A stretch of DNA of 64,000 nucleotides from Rhodobacterales bacterium. GTDB lineage: Bacteria > Pseudomonadota > Alphaproteobacteria > Rhodobacterales > Rhodobacteraceae. Location: assembly GCA_021155205.1 (NCBI GenBank), contig JAJNPS010000010.1, positions 1 through 64,000 of the forward strand. Direction: 5' to 3'. Position numbers and translations under genes: made by a program. Positions 25,131 to 33,712 of the stretch are shown here, piece by piece. Position 1 is the stretch's first letter, and each line of letters starts with the position of its first letter. Below the pieces are notes generated by a model that made no database searches, was not told where the DNA came from, and saw only the letters and a program-made list of their open reading frames with translations.

Positions 25131-26141
25131 ATGCCACAAAGCCAAGCCTCCTACCCCGCCGCCCGGTTTCGCCGGTTGCGGCGCATGCCTGCCTTGCGCG
25201 CCTTGGCGCAGGAAACCCAGCTGGTCACGGGCGATCTGATCTGGCCGGTATTCGTGCGCGACGGTCACGACGTGGCGGACCCGGTGGCGTCGATGCCGGG
25301 CGTCAGCCGGATGTCGGTCGACCGCGTGGTGCGCGCGGCAGAAGAGGCCGCGACACTTGGCATCCCGGCGATCTGTCTGTTCCCATATACAGACCCCGCA
25401 ATAAAGACCGAGGATTGCGCCGAGGCGTGGAACCCCGACAACCTGGCCAACCGCGCGATCCGGGCGATCAAGGCGGCGGTGCCCGAAATCGCCGTGATGA
25501 CCGATGTGGCGCTCGACCCCTACAATGCCAACGGGCATGACGGGTTGGTGCGGGACGGGGTCATCCTGAACGATGAAACGATCGTCGCCCTGGTCCGGAT
25601 GGCGCTGGTGCAGGCCGAGGCGGGGGCGGACATTCTTGGCCCGTCCGACATGATGGACGGGCGGATCGGCGCGATCCGTGGCGCACTTGAGGCCGCGGCC
25701 CACACGGACGTGGCGATTCTGAGCTATGCGGCCAAATACGCGTCGGCCTTTTACGGGCCGTTCCGCGATGCGGTGGGCGCCACCGGCGCGCTGAAGGGTG
25801 ACAAGAAGACCTACCAGATGAACCCCGCCAACGGCGACGAGGCGCTGCGGCTGGTGGCGCGCGATCTGGCCGAAGGCGCGGACATGGTGATGGTCAAGCC
25901 GGGGATGCCCTATCTCGACATCTGCCGACGGGTCAAGGACGCCTTTGGTGCGCCGACCTATGCCTATCAGGTATCGGGCGAATACGCGATGATCGCGACT
26001 GCTGCCGAGCGGGGCTGGATCGATGGCGAGGCCGCGATGATGGAAAGCCTGATGGCCTTCAAGCGTGCCGGGTGCGACGGCATCCTGACCTATTTTGCCC
26101 CGGCAGCGGCGCGCATCCTGGGGCGCGGGCGCTGGTTCTAG
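25131..26141 (+). CDS. hemB: Delta-aminolevulinic acid dehydratase (porphobilinogen synthase)
   Basis: HemB (336 residues) condenses two molecules of 5-aminolevulinate to porphobilinogen for haem, cobalamin and bacteriochlorophyll. The Schiff-base lysines are Lys202 in SYAAKYASAFYG and Lys256 in MVMVKPGMPYLD. The metal loop reads DVALDPYNANGHDG and has no cysteines, which marks the non-zinc type known from alphaproteobacteria. The ATG at 25131 has GGAG 7 bases upstream and was preferred to a GTG at 25107. Confidence 0.96.
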   Translation: MPQSQASYPAARFRRLRRMPALRALAQETQLVTGDLIWPVFVRDGHDVADPVASMPGVSRMSVDRVVRAAEEAATLGIPAICLFPYTDPAIKTEDCAEAWNPDNLANRAIRAIKAAVPEIAVMTDVALDPYNANGHDGLVRDGVILNDETIVALVRMALVQAEAGADILGPSDMMDGRIGAIRGALEAAAHTDVAILSYAAKYASAFYGPFRDAVGATGALKGDKKTYQMNPANGDEALRLVARDLAEGADMVMVKPGMPYLDICRRVKDAFGAPTYAYQVSGEYAMIATAAERGWIDGEAAMMESLMAFKRAGCDGILTYFAPAAARILGRGRWF

Positions 26142-26147
26142 CCAGAT

Positions 26148-26780
26148 CTACCGCATCGGTCCGAAAACCGCGCGCGCATTCAGGATGCGGGAAAGCGCGG
26201 TGACAAGGCACAGGATGCCAAAGATCGCCGCCGCGGTTGGAAAGGCGGTCGGCCACAGGCAGATGAACACGAAGAACGCGATCGTTTCGGTCCCTTCCAG
26301 CAGCCCGGCGGTGAAATAGAGCGTCTTGATCCCGCGCCGGGTCGTCTGCAGGCCGGCCTTGGCCGCCAGCGCCGCATAGCCAAGGAAGGTTGCACCGTTG
26401 ATATAGAATGTGGCCAGCAGGAACGCCCCGGCAAGACCATTGGCATCCGCATCCCGGATCACAAAGGCCAGCGGGATGGCGGCGTAAAAGATCATGTCGC
26501 AGACGATGTCGAGATAGCCGCCCCAGTCCGACAGGCCCCAGTCCGACAGGCCGCGCGCGCGCGCCACTGCCCCGTCCAGACCGTCGGCAAGCCGCCCCAA
26601 AAGCAGTGGCGGGATCGCGGTCCAGGCGGGCCAGCCCAAGGCGATCAGCGCCGCCGCGACAAGCCCGGCAGCCAGTCCCAGATAGCTGATCGTGTCGGGC
26701 CGAGCCCCGCGTCGCGCCAGCACCAGGCCCGCGCGATCCAGCCCCGGCCCGACGATTTGCCGCATCACGCCGTCCAGCAT
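26148..26780 (-). CDS. CDP-alcohol phosphatidyltransferase family protein with a 5-residue insertion in the active-site motif
   Basis: The 210-residue membrane protein shows the family motif: D66, D69-G70, A73-R74, then G88, D91 and D95 (read as DGLDGAVAR then GGYLDIVCD). These acidic residues normally bind the metal and CDP-diacylglycerol or a similar donor; the acceptor alcohol cannot be told. Between AR and GGYLD the residues GLSDW occur twice (77-81, 82-86), from a perfect 15-bp tandem repeat at 26521-26550. The spacing from D69 to D91 is 22, against 18 in PgsA-type enzymes. Activity is therefore uncertain. It converges with hemB, 6 bases apart. Confidence 0.82.
   Translation of the reverse strand: MLDGVMRQIVGPGLDRAGLVLARRGARPDTISYLGLAAGLVAAALIALGWPAWTAIPPLLLGRLADGLDGAVARARGLSDWGLSDWGGYLDIVCDMIFYAAIPLAFVIRDADANGLAGAFLLATFYINGATFLGYAALAAKAGLQTTRRGIKTLYFTAGLLEGTETIAFFVFICLWPTAFPTAAAIFGILCLVTALSRILNARAVFGPMR
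26521..26550. repeat. Perfect 15-bp tandem duplication inside the phosphatidyltransferase gene
   Basis: CCCCAGTCCGACAGG occurs twice, head to tail, at 26521-26535 and 26536-26550. It encodes the duplicated GLSDW in the catalytic motif on the minus strand and keeps the frame. A (CG)n run follows at about 26552-26562, which may favour slippage. Confidence 0.95.
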
Positions 26781-26887
26781 TCCTTACGTCCCGCTGATCC
26801 CATGGTTCGTCTTTGCGCCATCCCCGCCCTGTCTGGCAAGCCTCGCCTGCCCGCGCCGGATCACGTCTGCGTAAGGGACCGACAGGA

Positions 26888-28198
26888 TCAGCGGGCGATC
26901 TCCAGATCGGCACGCAGGCCGCCCAGCGTCGGGCTGTCGGACAACCGCAATGCGCCACCGTGGCTGCGCGCGATGTCGGCGGCAATCGACAGCCCCAGTC
27001 CGACGCCGCCGCCCCGGTTGGGATCGCGCGCCTCGGACAGGCGCACAAAGGGCCGCAGCGCGTCTTCGCGCTGGTCTTTCGCGATGCCGGGGCCGTCGTC
27101 ATCGACCGAAAAACGGACCATGCGGTCGGTCACGGTCAGCCCGACCTCGACCCTTGTGCCGAACTTCAATCCGTTGCCGATCAGGTTTTCCAGCGCCCGC
27201 GATACCGCCATCGGACGCAGGCGGACCTGTCCACTGCCGGTGACGGGGCCTTTTGCGACCTTGCCGCCCGACCTGCCTGCCGCCTCGATCACGCGGTCCA
27301 AAAGTGCCTCGGGATCGGCCAGTTCCTCGCTTTCGAGCGCATCACCCCGCACGAAGGCAAGGAATTCATCGACCAGCCGTTCCATGTCGGCGACATCGGC
27401 CATCAGGGCCTCGGTCTCTTCCGTATCGGGCTGCATCGCCAGACCCAGCCGCAGGCGCGTCAGCGGTGTGCGCAGATCGTGGCTGACACCCGACAACAAA
27501 AGCGTGCGTTGTTCGATCTGCCGCTCGATCCGCGCGCGCATGTCCAGAAACGCGGTCCCCGCCGCCCGCACCTCCAGCGCGCCGCGCGGGCGGTAGGGCA
27601 GATGACGGCCCTTGCCAAAGGCGGATGCGGCATCTGCCAGCGCGGTGATCGGCTTTAGCTGGTTGCGCAGAAATAAGTAGGCGATCAGCGTCAGCAAAAG
27701 ACTCGCGAACACCATCAGCACCAGCAACTGATGCGGATTGGAGGCAGACACCCGGCGGCGCTCGATCTGCACCTCCAGCGGGCCGGTCGCGGTCGATGTC
27801 ACCAGCCGCACCGTCCGGTTCAGGCTGATCAGGTCGACCATGCCAAGGCCGGGCCGCAGCTCTTCGCGCAGGGTCTGGATCACGGTCCGGCCGGACAAGT
27901 CATAGAAATAGCGCTTTTCGGCCACGGCAAGTTCATCGGGGTTGCCGGGTGCCACCTTCATGCCCAGGATCGCGGCGCGGCGCGCGGCTTCGGCAAGGGA
28001 CTGGTCGGCCCCGTCCAGCACAAAATCCAGTTCGGTGGCGATGCCTTGTGTCATCTGCCGCGTCACGCCCTCGAAATGGCGCTGCAGGAACGCGGTGGAG
28101 ACGATCAGTTGCAGCACCACGATCGGCAGCACCAGGATCAGCGTTGCCCGCCCGTAGAGGCCGCGCGGCAAAAGCGATCTGAACCGGAAGGCCGTCAT
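26888..28198 (-). CDS. EnvZ-type sensor histidine kinase
   Basis: The 436-residue kinase has membrane helices at about 17-37 and 157-177, a periplasmic domain between them, HAMP, and a kinase core. The phosphorylated histidine is His240 in SGVSHDLRTPLTRLRLGL. N box ENLIGNGLKFG, G1 DDDGPGIA and G2 GGGVGLGLSIAADIA are complete, so it should be active. No response regulator gene lies next to it in the window. The start at 28198 (MTAFRFRSLL) was chosen by comparison with EnvZ-like kinases; an earlier ATG at 28222 is possible. The signal is unknown. Confidence 0.9.
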   Translation of the reverse strand: MTAFRFRSLLPRGLYGRATLILVLPIVVLQLIVSTAFLQRHFEGVTRQMTQGIATELDFVLDGADQSLAEAARRAAILGMKVAPGNPDELAVAEKRYFYDLSGRTVIQTLREELRPGLGMVDLISLNRTVRLVTSTATGPLEVQIERRRVSASNPHQLLVLMVFASLLLTLIAYLFLRNQLKPITALADAASAFGKGRHLPYRPRGALEVRAAGTAFLDMRARIERQIEQRTLLLSGVSHDLRTPLTRLRLGLAMQPDTEETEALMADVADMERLVDEFLAFVRGDALESEELADPEALLDRVIEAAGRSGGKVAKGPVTGSGQVRLRPMAVSRALENLIGNGLKFGTRVEVGLTVTDRMVRFSVDDDGPGIAKDQREDALRPFVRLSEARDPNRGGGVGLGLSIAADIARSHGGALRLSDSPTLGGLRADLEIAR

Positions 28199-28254
28199 CG
28201 CGATGTCCCACCGCCAAGGCACCCACCAGACCGCAAGGACCGGCCCCGCGGCAC

Positions 28255-28455
28255 CTAGCGGCCCAGCCGCCGGGTCAGCCGCGCAGCATCCTTGGCGCGT
28301 CTGGCAATCTCGCGCGCGGCCCGGGCCTGATCCTTTTCCTCGGGCGTCATCTCGGCCTCGGGTTTGCCCCGGCGCGCAAGATAGTCGATGCCGATCCTGG
28401 TCAGGGGACCGATCAGCATCCGAAGCACGGTCTGCACGGCACGGTTCAGATCCAT
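28255..28455 (-). CDS. Small conserved hypothetical protein
   Basis: The 66-residue protein has an N-terminal amphipathic or weakly hydrophobic helix (VQTVLRMLIGPLTRIGIDYL) and a charged, helical C-terminal half rich in Arg, Lys, Glu and Ala. It has a good AAGGAAGAA ribosome-binding site before the ATG at 28455 and lies 27 bases downstream of scpB on the same strand. I do not recognise the family; it is not TatA, which would have a different N-terminal membrane helix. Confidence 0.65.
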   Translation of the reverse strand: MDLNRAVQTVLRMLIGPLTRIGIDYLARRGKPEAEMTPEEKDQARAAREIARRAKDAARLTRRLGR

Positions 28456-28482
28456 CGGGTTCTTCCTTTCGGCTGCCTGTCG

Positions 28483-29124
28483 CTACTGCGAAAACATCTC
28501 GTCCTGGTCGGCCTCGGCCTCGCCTGCGTCCTCGTCCGCCCCGGTCCCCGGCGGCGGGCGGTTGTCCAGAAGGCCTGCCGCGCGCAGTTCCTTGAGCCCT
28601 GGCAGGTCACGCGCGGATTCAAGGCCGAAATGATCAAGAAAGGCCTCGGTGACGACAAAGGTTCCGGGCCGCCCCGGTGTCATCCGCCGCCGACCGAGCC
28701 TGATCCAGCCCAGCTCCATCAACTGGTCAATCGTTCCGCGCGACACTGCGACACCCCGGATTTCCTCGATCTCGGCGCGCGTCACGGGCTGGTGATAGGC
28801 GATGATCGCCAGCGTCTCGACCCCGGCCCGGCTCAGCTTGCGCTGTTCGGTCGTGGCGCGCTGCATCAGGAAACCGAGGTCCGGCGCCGTCCGGAACGCC
28901 CATGCGTCCCCCACCCTGACCAGGTGAACGCCGCGCCCCTCATAACGCCGGCGCAAGAGTTCCAGCGCCGTTGCCGGGTCCGACCCGTGCGGCAGCCGGT
29001 CGGCAAGGTCCCTTGGTCCGACCGGATCGACCGAGGCGAACAGGATCGCCTCCACCATCCGTTCCTGTTCGGCCAGGGGGGGCGCATCAAACAGCGGTGG
29101 TGTGTCATCGTCCGCCCGCGTCAT
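28483..29124 (-). CDS. scpB: Segregation and condensation protein B
   Basis: ScpB (213 residues) is the winged-helix kleisin-binding partner in the SMC-ScpA-ScpB condensin. The conserved block LSRAGVETLAIIAYHQPVTR, followed by EIEEIRGVAVSRGTI, identifies it. The acidic C-terminal tail is variable in the family. The start overlaps the scpA stop by 4 bases, so the pair is coupled. An upstream in-frame extension of 59 codons is not supported because it would lie inside scpA. Confidence 0.95.
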   Translation of the reverse strand: MTRADDDTPPLFDAPPLAEQERMVEAILFASVDPVGPRDLADRLPHGSDPATALELLRRRYEGRGVHLVRVGDAWAFRTAPDLGFLMQRATTEQRKLSRAGVETLAIIAYHQPVTRAEIEEIRGVAVSRGTIDQLMELGWIRLGRRRMTPGRPGTFVVTEAFLDHFGLESARDLPGLKELRAAGLLDNRPPPGTGADEDAGEAEADQDEMFSQ

Positions 29125-29915
29125 GGCGTGCCCTCGCGTCGGCGGACTTCGATTGCCTCGAACAGGCCACCTTGGCGCAGGGCAACATGGCCGGACTTTG
29201 CCAGTTCCAGAACGGCGGCGAAGTGGGCTGCGGTGGCAGAGCGGCGACGCGCGGGCGTGGTGTCCCAGCCTTTGGGCAGGAAACTGGTCAGATCCGCCCA
29301 CTCGCCGGTAAAGCCGATCAGGTCGCGCATCCGTGTCAGCGCCTGTTCCATCGTATAGATGCTGTCGCGATCCAGGCTGAAGGGGCGAAACTCATCGCGG
29401 GTGCGGATCCGCGCATAGGCCCGCATAAGGTCCAGCAGGGTTGCGTCAAAGACCGTGTGGCGGGTGACGGCGACCCCCTCGGGCAGGCCGCGCACGAAAA
29501 AGTCGCGGCCCTTCTGGTCGCGCGCCATCAGTTCGGCGGCGGCGCGGCGCATCGCCTCCAGCCGTTCCAGTTGAAACGCCAGATGGGCGGCCAGTTCCTC
29601 GGCGGACGGGCCATCCTCGCCGGGTTCGGGCGGCAGGAGAAGCCGTGACTTGAGATAGGCAAGCCAGGCCGCCATCACCAGATAATCCGCCGCCAGTTCC
29701 AGCCGCAAGACCCGCGCGCGTTCGACAAAGACCAGGTATTGTTCGGCAAGTTGCAGGACAGACACGCGCCGCAGATCGACCTTCTGCGTCCGCGCCAGCG
29801 CCAGCAAGAGATCAAGCGGACCCTCGTAGCCGGTGACGTCGACGATCAGCGCCTCGGCCTCCAGCCGTTCGGCGGGCGTGGCGCGCAGGTCAGTCGTCCA
29901 GTCGTCATCGGCCAT
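29121..29915 (-). CDS. scpA: Segregation and condensation protein A
   Basis: ScpA (264 residues) is the kleisin that bridges SMC heads. The N-terminal YEGPLDLLLALARTQKVDL and the helix ADYLVMAAWLAYLKSRLLLP are hallmarks. The ATG at 29915 overlaps the 3' end of nagZ by 11 bases; a second ATG at 29927 would overlap more. It is translationally coupled to scpB. Confidence 0.95.
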   Translation of the reverse strand: MADDDWTTDLRATPAERLEAEALIVDVTGYEGPLDLLLALARTQKVDLRRVSVLQLAEQYLVFVERARVLRLELAADYLVMAAWLAYLKSRLLLPPEPGEDGPSAEELAAHLAFQLERLEAMRRAAAELMARDQKGRDFFVRGLPEGVAVTRHTVFDATLLDLMRAYARIRTRDEFRPFSLDRDSIYTMEQALTRMRDLIGFTGEWADLTSFLPKGWDTTPARRRSATAAHFAAVLELAKSGHVALRQGGLFEAIEVRRREGTP

Positions 29916-30927
29916 TGTCAGCCCCATGCATTGCCGCAGACAGCTTGGCCCCAAGGGCGGCAATGTCAATGTCCGGCACCGGACCCCGGCGGGCAAGGGC
30001 CGCCCGGGCGCGCCCTTGCGTCGTCTCCGACATCTCGCCCGCGGCCCCCGCCACGGCGATCATCTCGTCCATGCAGCCCTTGCAGTGCAGCGCCAGATCG
30101 CAACCCGCCGCGCGTGCGGCCGCGGTGCGTTCCGCCAGCGTGCCGGGCAGCGCCTGCATGTTCAGATCGTCGGTGACAAGAAGGCCCTGAAACCCGATCA
30201 CCTCGCGGATCACCCTGATCATGGCCGGGGATTGCGTGGCCGGACGCTGGCGGTCATATGCGGCAAAGATGATGTGGGCGGTCATCGCCATCGGCAGGTC
30301 GGCCAATGCGCGGAACGGGGCAAAGTCGGTGGCGATCAGGTCCTCGGCGCTGGCCTCGACGGTGGGCAGGTCGTGATGCGTGTCGGCGATGCTGCGGCCG
30401 TGGCCGGGCAGATGCTTCATCACCGGCAGAACGCCGGCGGCAAGGCAGGCGTCCGCCACGGCCCGCGCGATCAGCGTGACGGTGCGCGCATCGGTGCCGT
30501 AACAGCGGTTGCGCAGGAAAGGATGCGTTGCGTCCGATGCGATGTCCGCGATCGGGGCGCAATTGGCGTCGATGCCGACCGCGCGCAGTTCCGATGCAAT
30601 CAGCGTCGCCCGCAGCGCCAGCAGCGTTGCGGCATGTTCCGCACTGCCCGCGGCCAGCGCGGTGTCCAGCGGCGGCGGCCAGTCGCGCCAGTGCGGGCCG
30701 CGCAGTCGCTGCACCCGCCCCCCTTCCTGATCGACAAGCACCGGCGCATCCCGCCCGACCGCATCGCGCAGATCGCCGGTCAGGCGGCGCAACTGGTCCG
30801 GGGTTTCGACATTGCGCGCAAAAACGATGAAGCCAAAGGGATCGGCATCGCGGAAAAATGCGCGTTCTCCGGCATCAAGGATCGGTCCGGCGCAGCCGAA
30901 GATCGCGGCCAGCCGGCCGACGCTCAT
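29905..30927 (-). CDS. nagZ: Beta-N-acetylhexosaminidase (NagZ)
   Basis: The 340-residue family-3 glycosidase trims N-acetylglucosamine from anhydromuropeptides in cytoplasmic cell-wall recycling. It shows the binding segment DQEGGRVQRL, the catalytic loop KHLPGHG followed by DTHHDLP, and the nucleophile Asp in VTDDLNM. The start overlaps the stop of the SPOR gene by 4 bases (ATGA), and the 3' end overlaps scpA. Confidence 0.95.
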   Translation of the reverse strand: MSVGRLAAIFGCAGPILDAGERAFFRDADPFGFIVFARNVETPDQLRRLTGDLRDAVGRDAPVLVDQEGGRVQRLRGPHWRDWPPPLDTALAAGSAEHAATLLALRATLIASELRAVGIDANCAPIADIASDATHPFLRNRCYGTDARTVTLIARAVADACLAAGVLPVMKHLPGHGRSIADTHHDLPTVEASAEDLIATDFAPFRALADLPMAMTAHIIFAAYDRQRPATQSPAMIRVIREVIGFQGLLVTDDLNMQALPGTLAERTAAARAAGCDLALHCKGCMDEMIAVAGAAGEMSETTQGRARAALARRGPVPDIDIAALGAKLSAAMHGADNGR

Positions 30928-31832
30928 CTGACGGCCACGGGAATGCAGTCGGGAATGTCCGCCAGCATGGCCGAACAGAACCGGCGGGCCTCGATCTCGT
31001 CGGCGAACCCGTGCGCGCGCAGGCGGTAGAATTCCTGCCCGCCGCTGGTCGCGGCCTCGATCACCATCGCCTTGTCCCCCATGAGGTCGCCTGCCCGTGC
31101 CAGCAGGTTCACCCATGCCGCGCGGGCGGCGTCACGCGTCGCAAAAGCGCCGAACTGCACCAGCCGCGTGCCGGGGGTCAGCGTCGCGGGGTCGACCTCT
31201 ACAATGTCCACCACCGGCGTCGAAGCGACATCCGCAACCGCCCCCAGTTCCGCACCCGGGCGCGTCACCGGACGGATCGAGCGCGCCATCGCCCCTGCGG
31301 GCAGGTCGGGATCGGCCAGGGCTGACCCCTCGTCATCCGCCAGCGCCTCGGCCAGGGCCAGGGCGATGGCATCCTCGGTTCCGATGGCTTCCGCCACGGG
31401 CGCGGGCTCCAGCGCCGTCTGCAGCGATTGAGCCACCACCGCATCGGTGTCGGGCACCGTCAGCGGGCCAAGGCCGGGGGCGTCGTCAGGCGACAGTTCG
31501 ACCGGCCTTGGTGCCAGCATCAGGCGGTCCGGCGGTGTCGCGGCAGTCCCCACTGCGGCCACTTCGTTGACCGCAAGTCCCTGATAGGCTGCAATATCGC
31601 CACCGGGTGTTTCGGGCGCGATCCGGATGGGACCTTCGAGGGCGCGCACCACGGGGATGCCCGACACGTCGCGCACCGCCAGCCGGTAGCCCCAGAGCGC
31701 CAGGCCCACCACCAGCGCGCCAGACACCGCGGCACCCGCCAGCGATACACTCATGCGTAGCTTGTGACGGCCCGTCGCGCCCATGTCGAACCGTCGAAAA
31801 TCGCCGTCCAGTCCCGCCATTCTCTGCCCCAT
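30924..31832 (-). CDS. SPOR-domain membrane protein
   Basis: The 302-residue protein has one membrane helix (about residues 29-48, VSLAGAAVSGALVVGLALWG), a long Pro/Ala/Glu-rich periplasmic linker, and a C-terminal SPOR domain (GTRLVQFGAFATRDAARAAW then FYRLRAHGFADEIEARRFC). SPOR domains bind glycan strands lacking peptides at the division site. It is coupled to nagZ, which suggests a link between division-site wall binding and wall recycling. Starts at 31832 and 31820 are both possible. Confidence 0.88.
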   Translation of the reverse strand: MGQRMAGLDGDFRRFDMGATGRHKLRMSVSLAGAAVSGALVVGLALWGYRLAVRDVSGIPVVRALEGPIRIAPETPGGDIAAYQGLAVNEVAAVGTAATPPDRLMLAPRPVELSPDDAPGLGPLTVPDTDAVVAQSLQTALEPAPVAEAIGTEDAIALALAEALADDEGSALADPDLPAGAMARSIRPVTRPGAELGAVADVASTPVVDIVEVDPATLTPGTRLVQFGAFATRDAARAAWVNLLARAGDLMGDKAMVIEAATSGGQEFYRLRAHGFADEIEARRFCSAMLADIPDCIPVAVR

Positions 31833-31898
31833 CTCACAGTCTTTGGACCAGCGCCCCGACTGCTTGTCGTTTGCTCATGCCGGGCGGGATGGCGCCAT

Positions 31899-33644
31899 TC
31901 AGCGCATTTCTTCGACCGGCGTGACCCCGAGAATACCCAAACCGGCGGAAATCACAACGCCTGCCGCCCGCGCAAGGGCGATTTTCGCCAGCGTTGTGGC
32001 GGCATCACCGTCCTGAAAGAACCGCAGGGACGGATCGTCGTTGCCCTTGTTCCAGTGCCCGTGCAGGTCCGAGGCCAGTTCATAAAGGTAGAACGCGACC
32101 CGGTGCGGTTCGTTTCCGCGTGCCGCGATCTCGACGAGGCGGGGCCATTCGGCGATCCTGGCGGCCAGCGCCAGTTCCGACGGATGTGACAGCCGCGCAA
32201 GATCGGCGCGCGCCAGACCCCCATCGGCGACATCCAGACCCGCCTCGCGCGCACGGCGCAGCACCGAATTGATCCGCGCATTGGCGTACTGGACGTAAAA
32301 GACCGGGTTGTCCTTGGACTGGTCCAGCACCTTGTCGAAATCGAAGTCCAGCGCCACGTCGTTCTTGCGCGTCAGCATGATGAAGCGGGTCACATCGGGC
32401 CCCACCTCGTCGATGACATCGCGCAGGGTGACAAAGGTCCCTGCCCGCTTGGACATCTTGAAAGGTTCGCCGTTCTTCCACAGCTTGACCAGCTGGATCA
32501 GCTTGATGTCCAGGGGCACACGGTTGCCGGACAAGGCCGCCACCACGGCCTTGAGCCGTTTGACATAGCCGCCGTGATCGGCGCCGAAAATGTTGATCAG
32601 CGCGTCAAACCCGCGCTGCACCTTGTCATAGTGATAGGCGATGTCGGGCGCAAAATAGGTCCAGCCACCATCGGATTTCTGCACCGGGCGGTCCACGTCA
32701 TCGCCAAAGGCGGTGGACCGGAACAGCGTCTGCACGCGCGGCTCCCAATCCTCGGGTTCCTTGCCTTTGGGCGGTTCGAGCGTGCCTTCGTAGATCAGAC
32801 CCATATCGCGCAACGTGTTGATCGCAGCCTCGATCCTGCCGGTGCCATAAAGCGATTTTTCCGACGAATAGACATCCATCTGCACACCAAGTGCCGCCAG
32901 ATCGTCGCGGATCATCTGCATCATCATTTCGGTGGCAAACGCGCGCACCTCGGCCAGCCAGACCTGTTCGCCCTTGTCGAGGAAACTGTCGCCAAAGCGG
33001 GCCTTCATCGCCTGCCCAACGGGGATCAGATAGTCGCCGGGATAAAGACCCTCGGCGATCTCGGGCGACAGGCCATGCGCCTCGCGGTAGCGTTCATAGG
33101 CCGACCGAGCCAGCACGTCGACCTGCGCGCCGCCGTCGTTGATGTAGTATTCGCGCGTGACGTCCCAGCCCGCAAACGCCAGAAGCCGCGCGAGTGCATC
33201 GCCGACGACCGCGCCCCGGACGTGGCCCACATGCATCGGGCCGGTCGGGTTGGCGGAAACAAATTCGACATTCACCCGCGCCCCGGACCCAAGGGACGAA
33301 CGTCCATAATCCTGGCCGTGTTGCAGCGCCGATTTCACCACCGCTTGCCAGACATCCGGCGCAAGCCGCAGGTTCAGGAACCCCGGCCCTGCCACCTCGG
33401 CGGCAATGATGCGCGGATCGCGCAGCAGCGCCGCCGCGAGCGCCTCGGCAATCGCACGCGGCTGCTGACCCGCAGACTTCGCCAGCACCATCGCGGCATT
33501 GGTCGCCATGTCGCCATGCGCGGGGTCGCGGGGCGGTTCCACCGTGATCGGGCCGGTGTCCAGACCCTCGGGCAAGAGCCCCGCGTCCTGAAGTCCCCGG
33601 ACCTCGCCCAGGACCAGCGCCCGCATATCGTTGAAGAGGTTCAT
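31899..33644 (-). CDS. argS: Arginyl-tRNA synthetase
   Basis: ArgRS (581 residues) is a class I synthetase. The HIGH-type motif is in ANPTGPMHVGHVRGAVVGD and the KMSKS-type loop reads FKMSKRAGTFVTL. The C-terminal DALR domain (YVQYANARINSVLRRA) is present. The ATG at 33644 (MNLFNDMRAL) was chosen by family N-terminus; upstream residues in frame are not conserved. It heads the argS-SPOR-nagZ-scpA-scpB run. Confidence 0.96.
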   Translation of the reverse strand: MNLFNDMRALVLGEVRGLQDAGLLPEGLDTGPITVEPPRDPAHGDMATNAAMVLAKSAGQQPRAIAEALAAALLRDPRIIAAEVAGPGFLNLRLAPDVWQAVVKSALQHGQDYGRSSLGSGARVNVEFVSANPTGPMHVGHVRGAVVGDALARLLAFAGWDVTREYYINDGGAQVDVLARSAYERYREAHGLSPEIAEGLYPGDYLIPVGQAMKARFGDSFLDKGEQVWLAEVRAFATEMMMQMIRDDLAALGVQMDVYSSEKSLYGTGRIEAAINTLRDMGLIYEGTLEPPKGKEPEDWEPRVQTLFRSTAFGDDVDRPVQKSDGGWTYFAPDIAYHYDKVQRGFDALINIFGADHGGYVKRLKAVVAALSGNRVPLDIKLIQLVKLWKNGEPFKMSKRAGTFVTLRDVIDEVGPDVTRFIMLTRKNDVALDFDFDKVLDQSKDNPVFYVQYANARINSVLRRAREAGLDVADGGLARADLARLSHPSELALAARIAEWPRLVEIAARGNEPHRVAFYLYELASDLHGHWNKGNDDPSLRFFQDGDAATTLAKIALARAAGVVISAGLGILGVTPVEEMR

Positions 33645-33712
33645 CCTGGAAAATCCTGTCTCGCAGCCTTGGGGGATGCCAGAGGCCGCGAGACAGGTCA
33701 AGGCGCGCAAGG

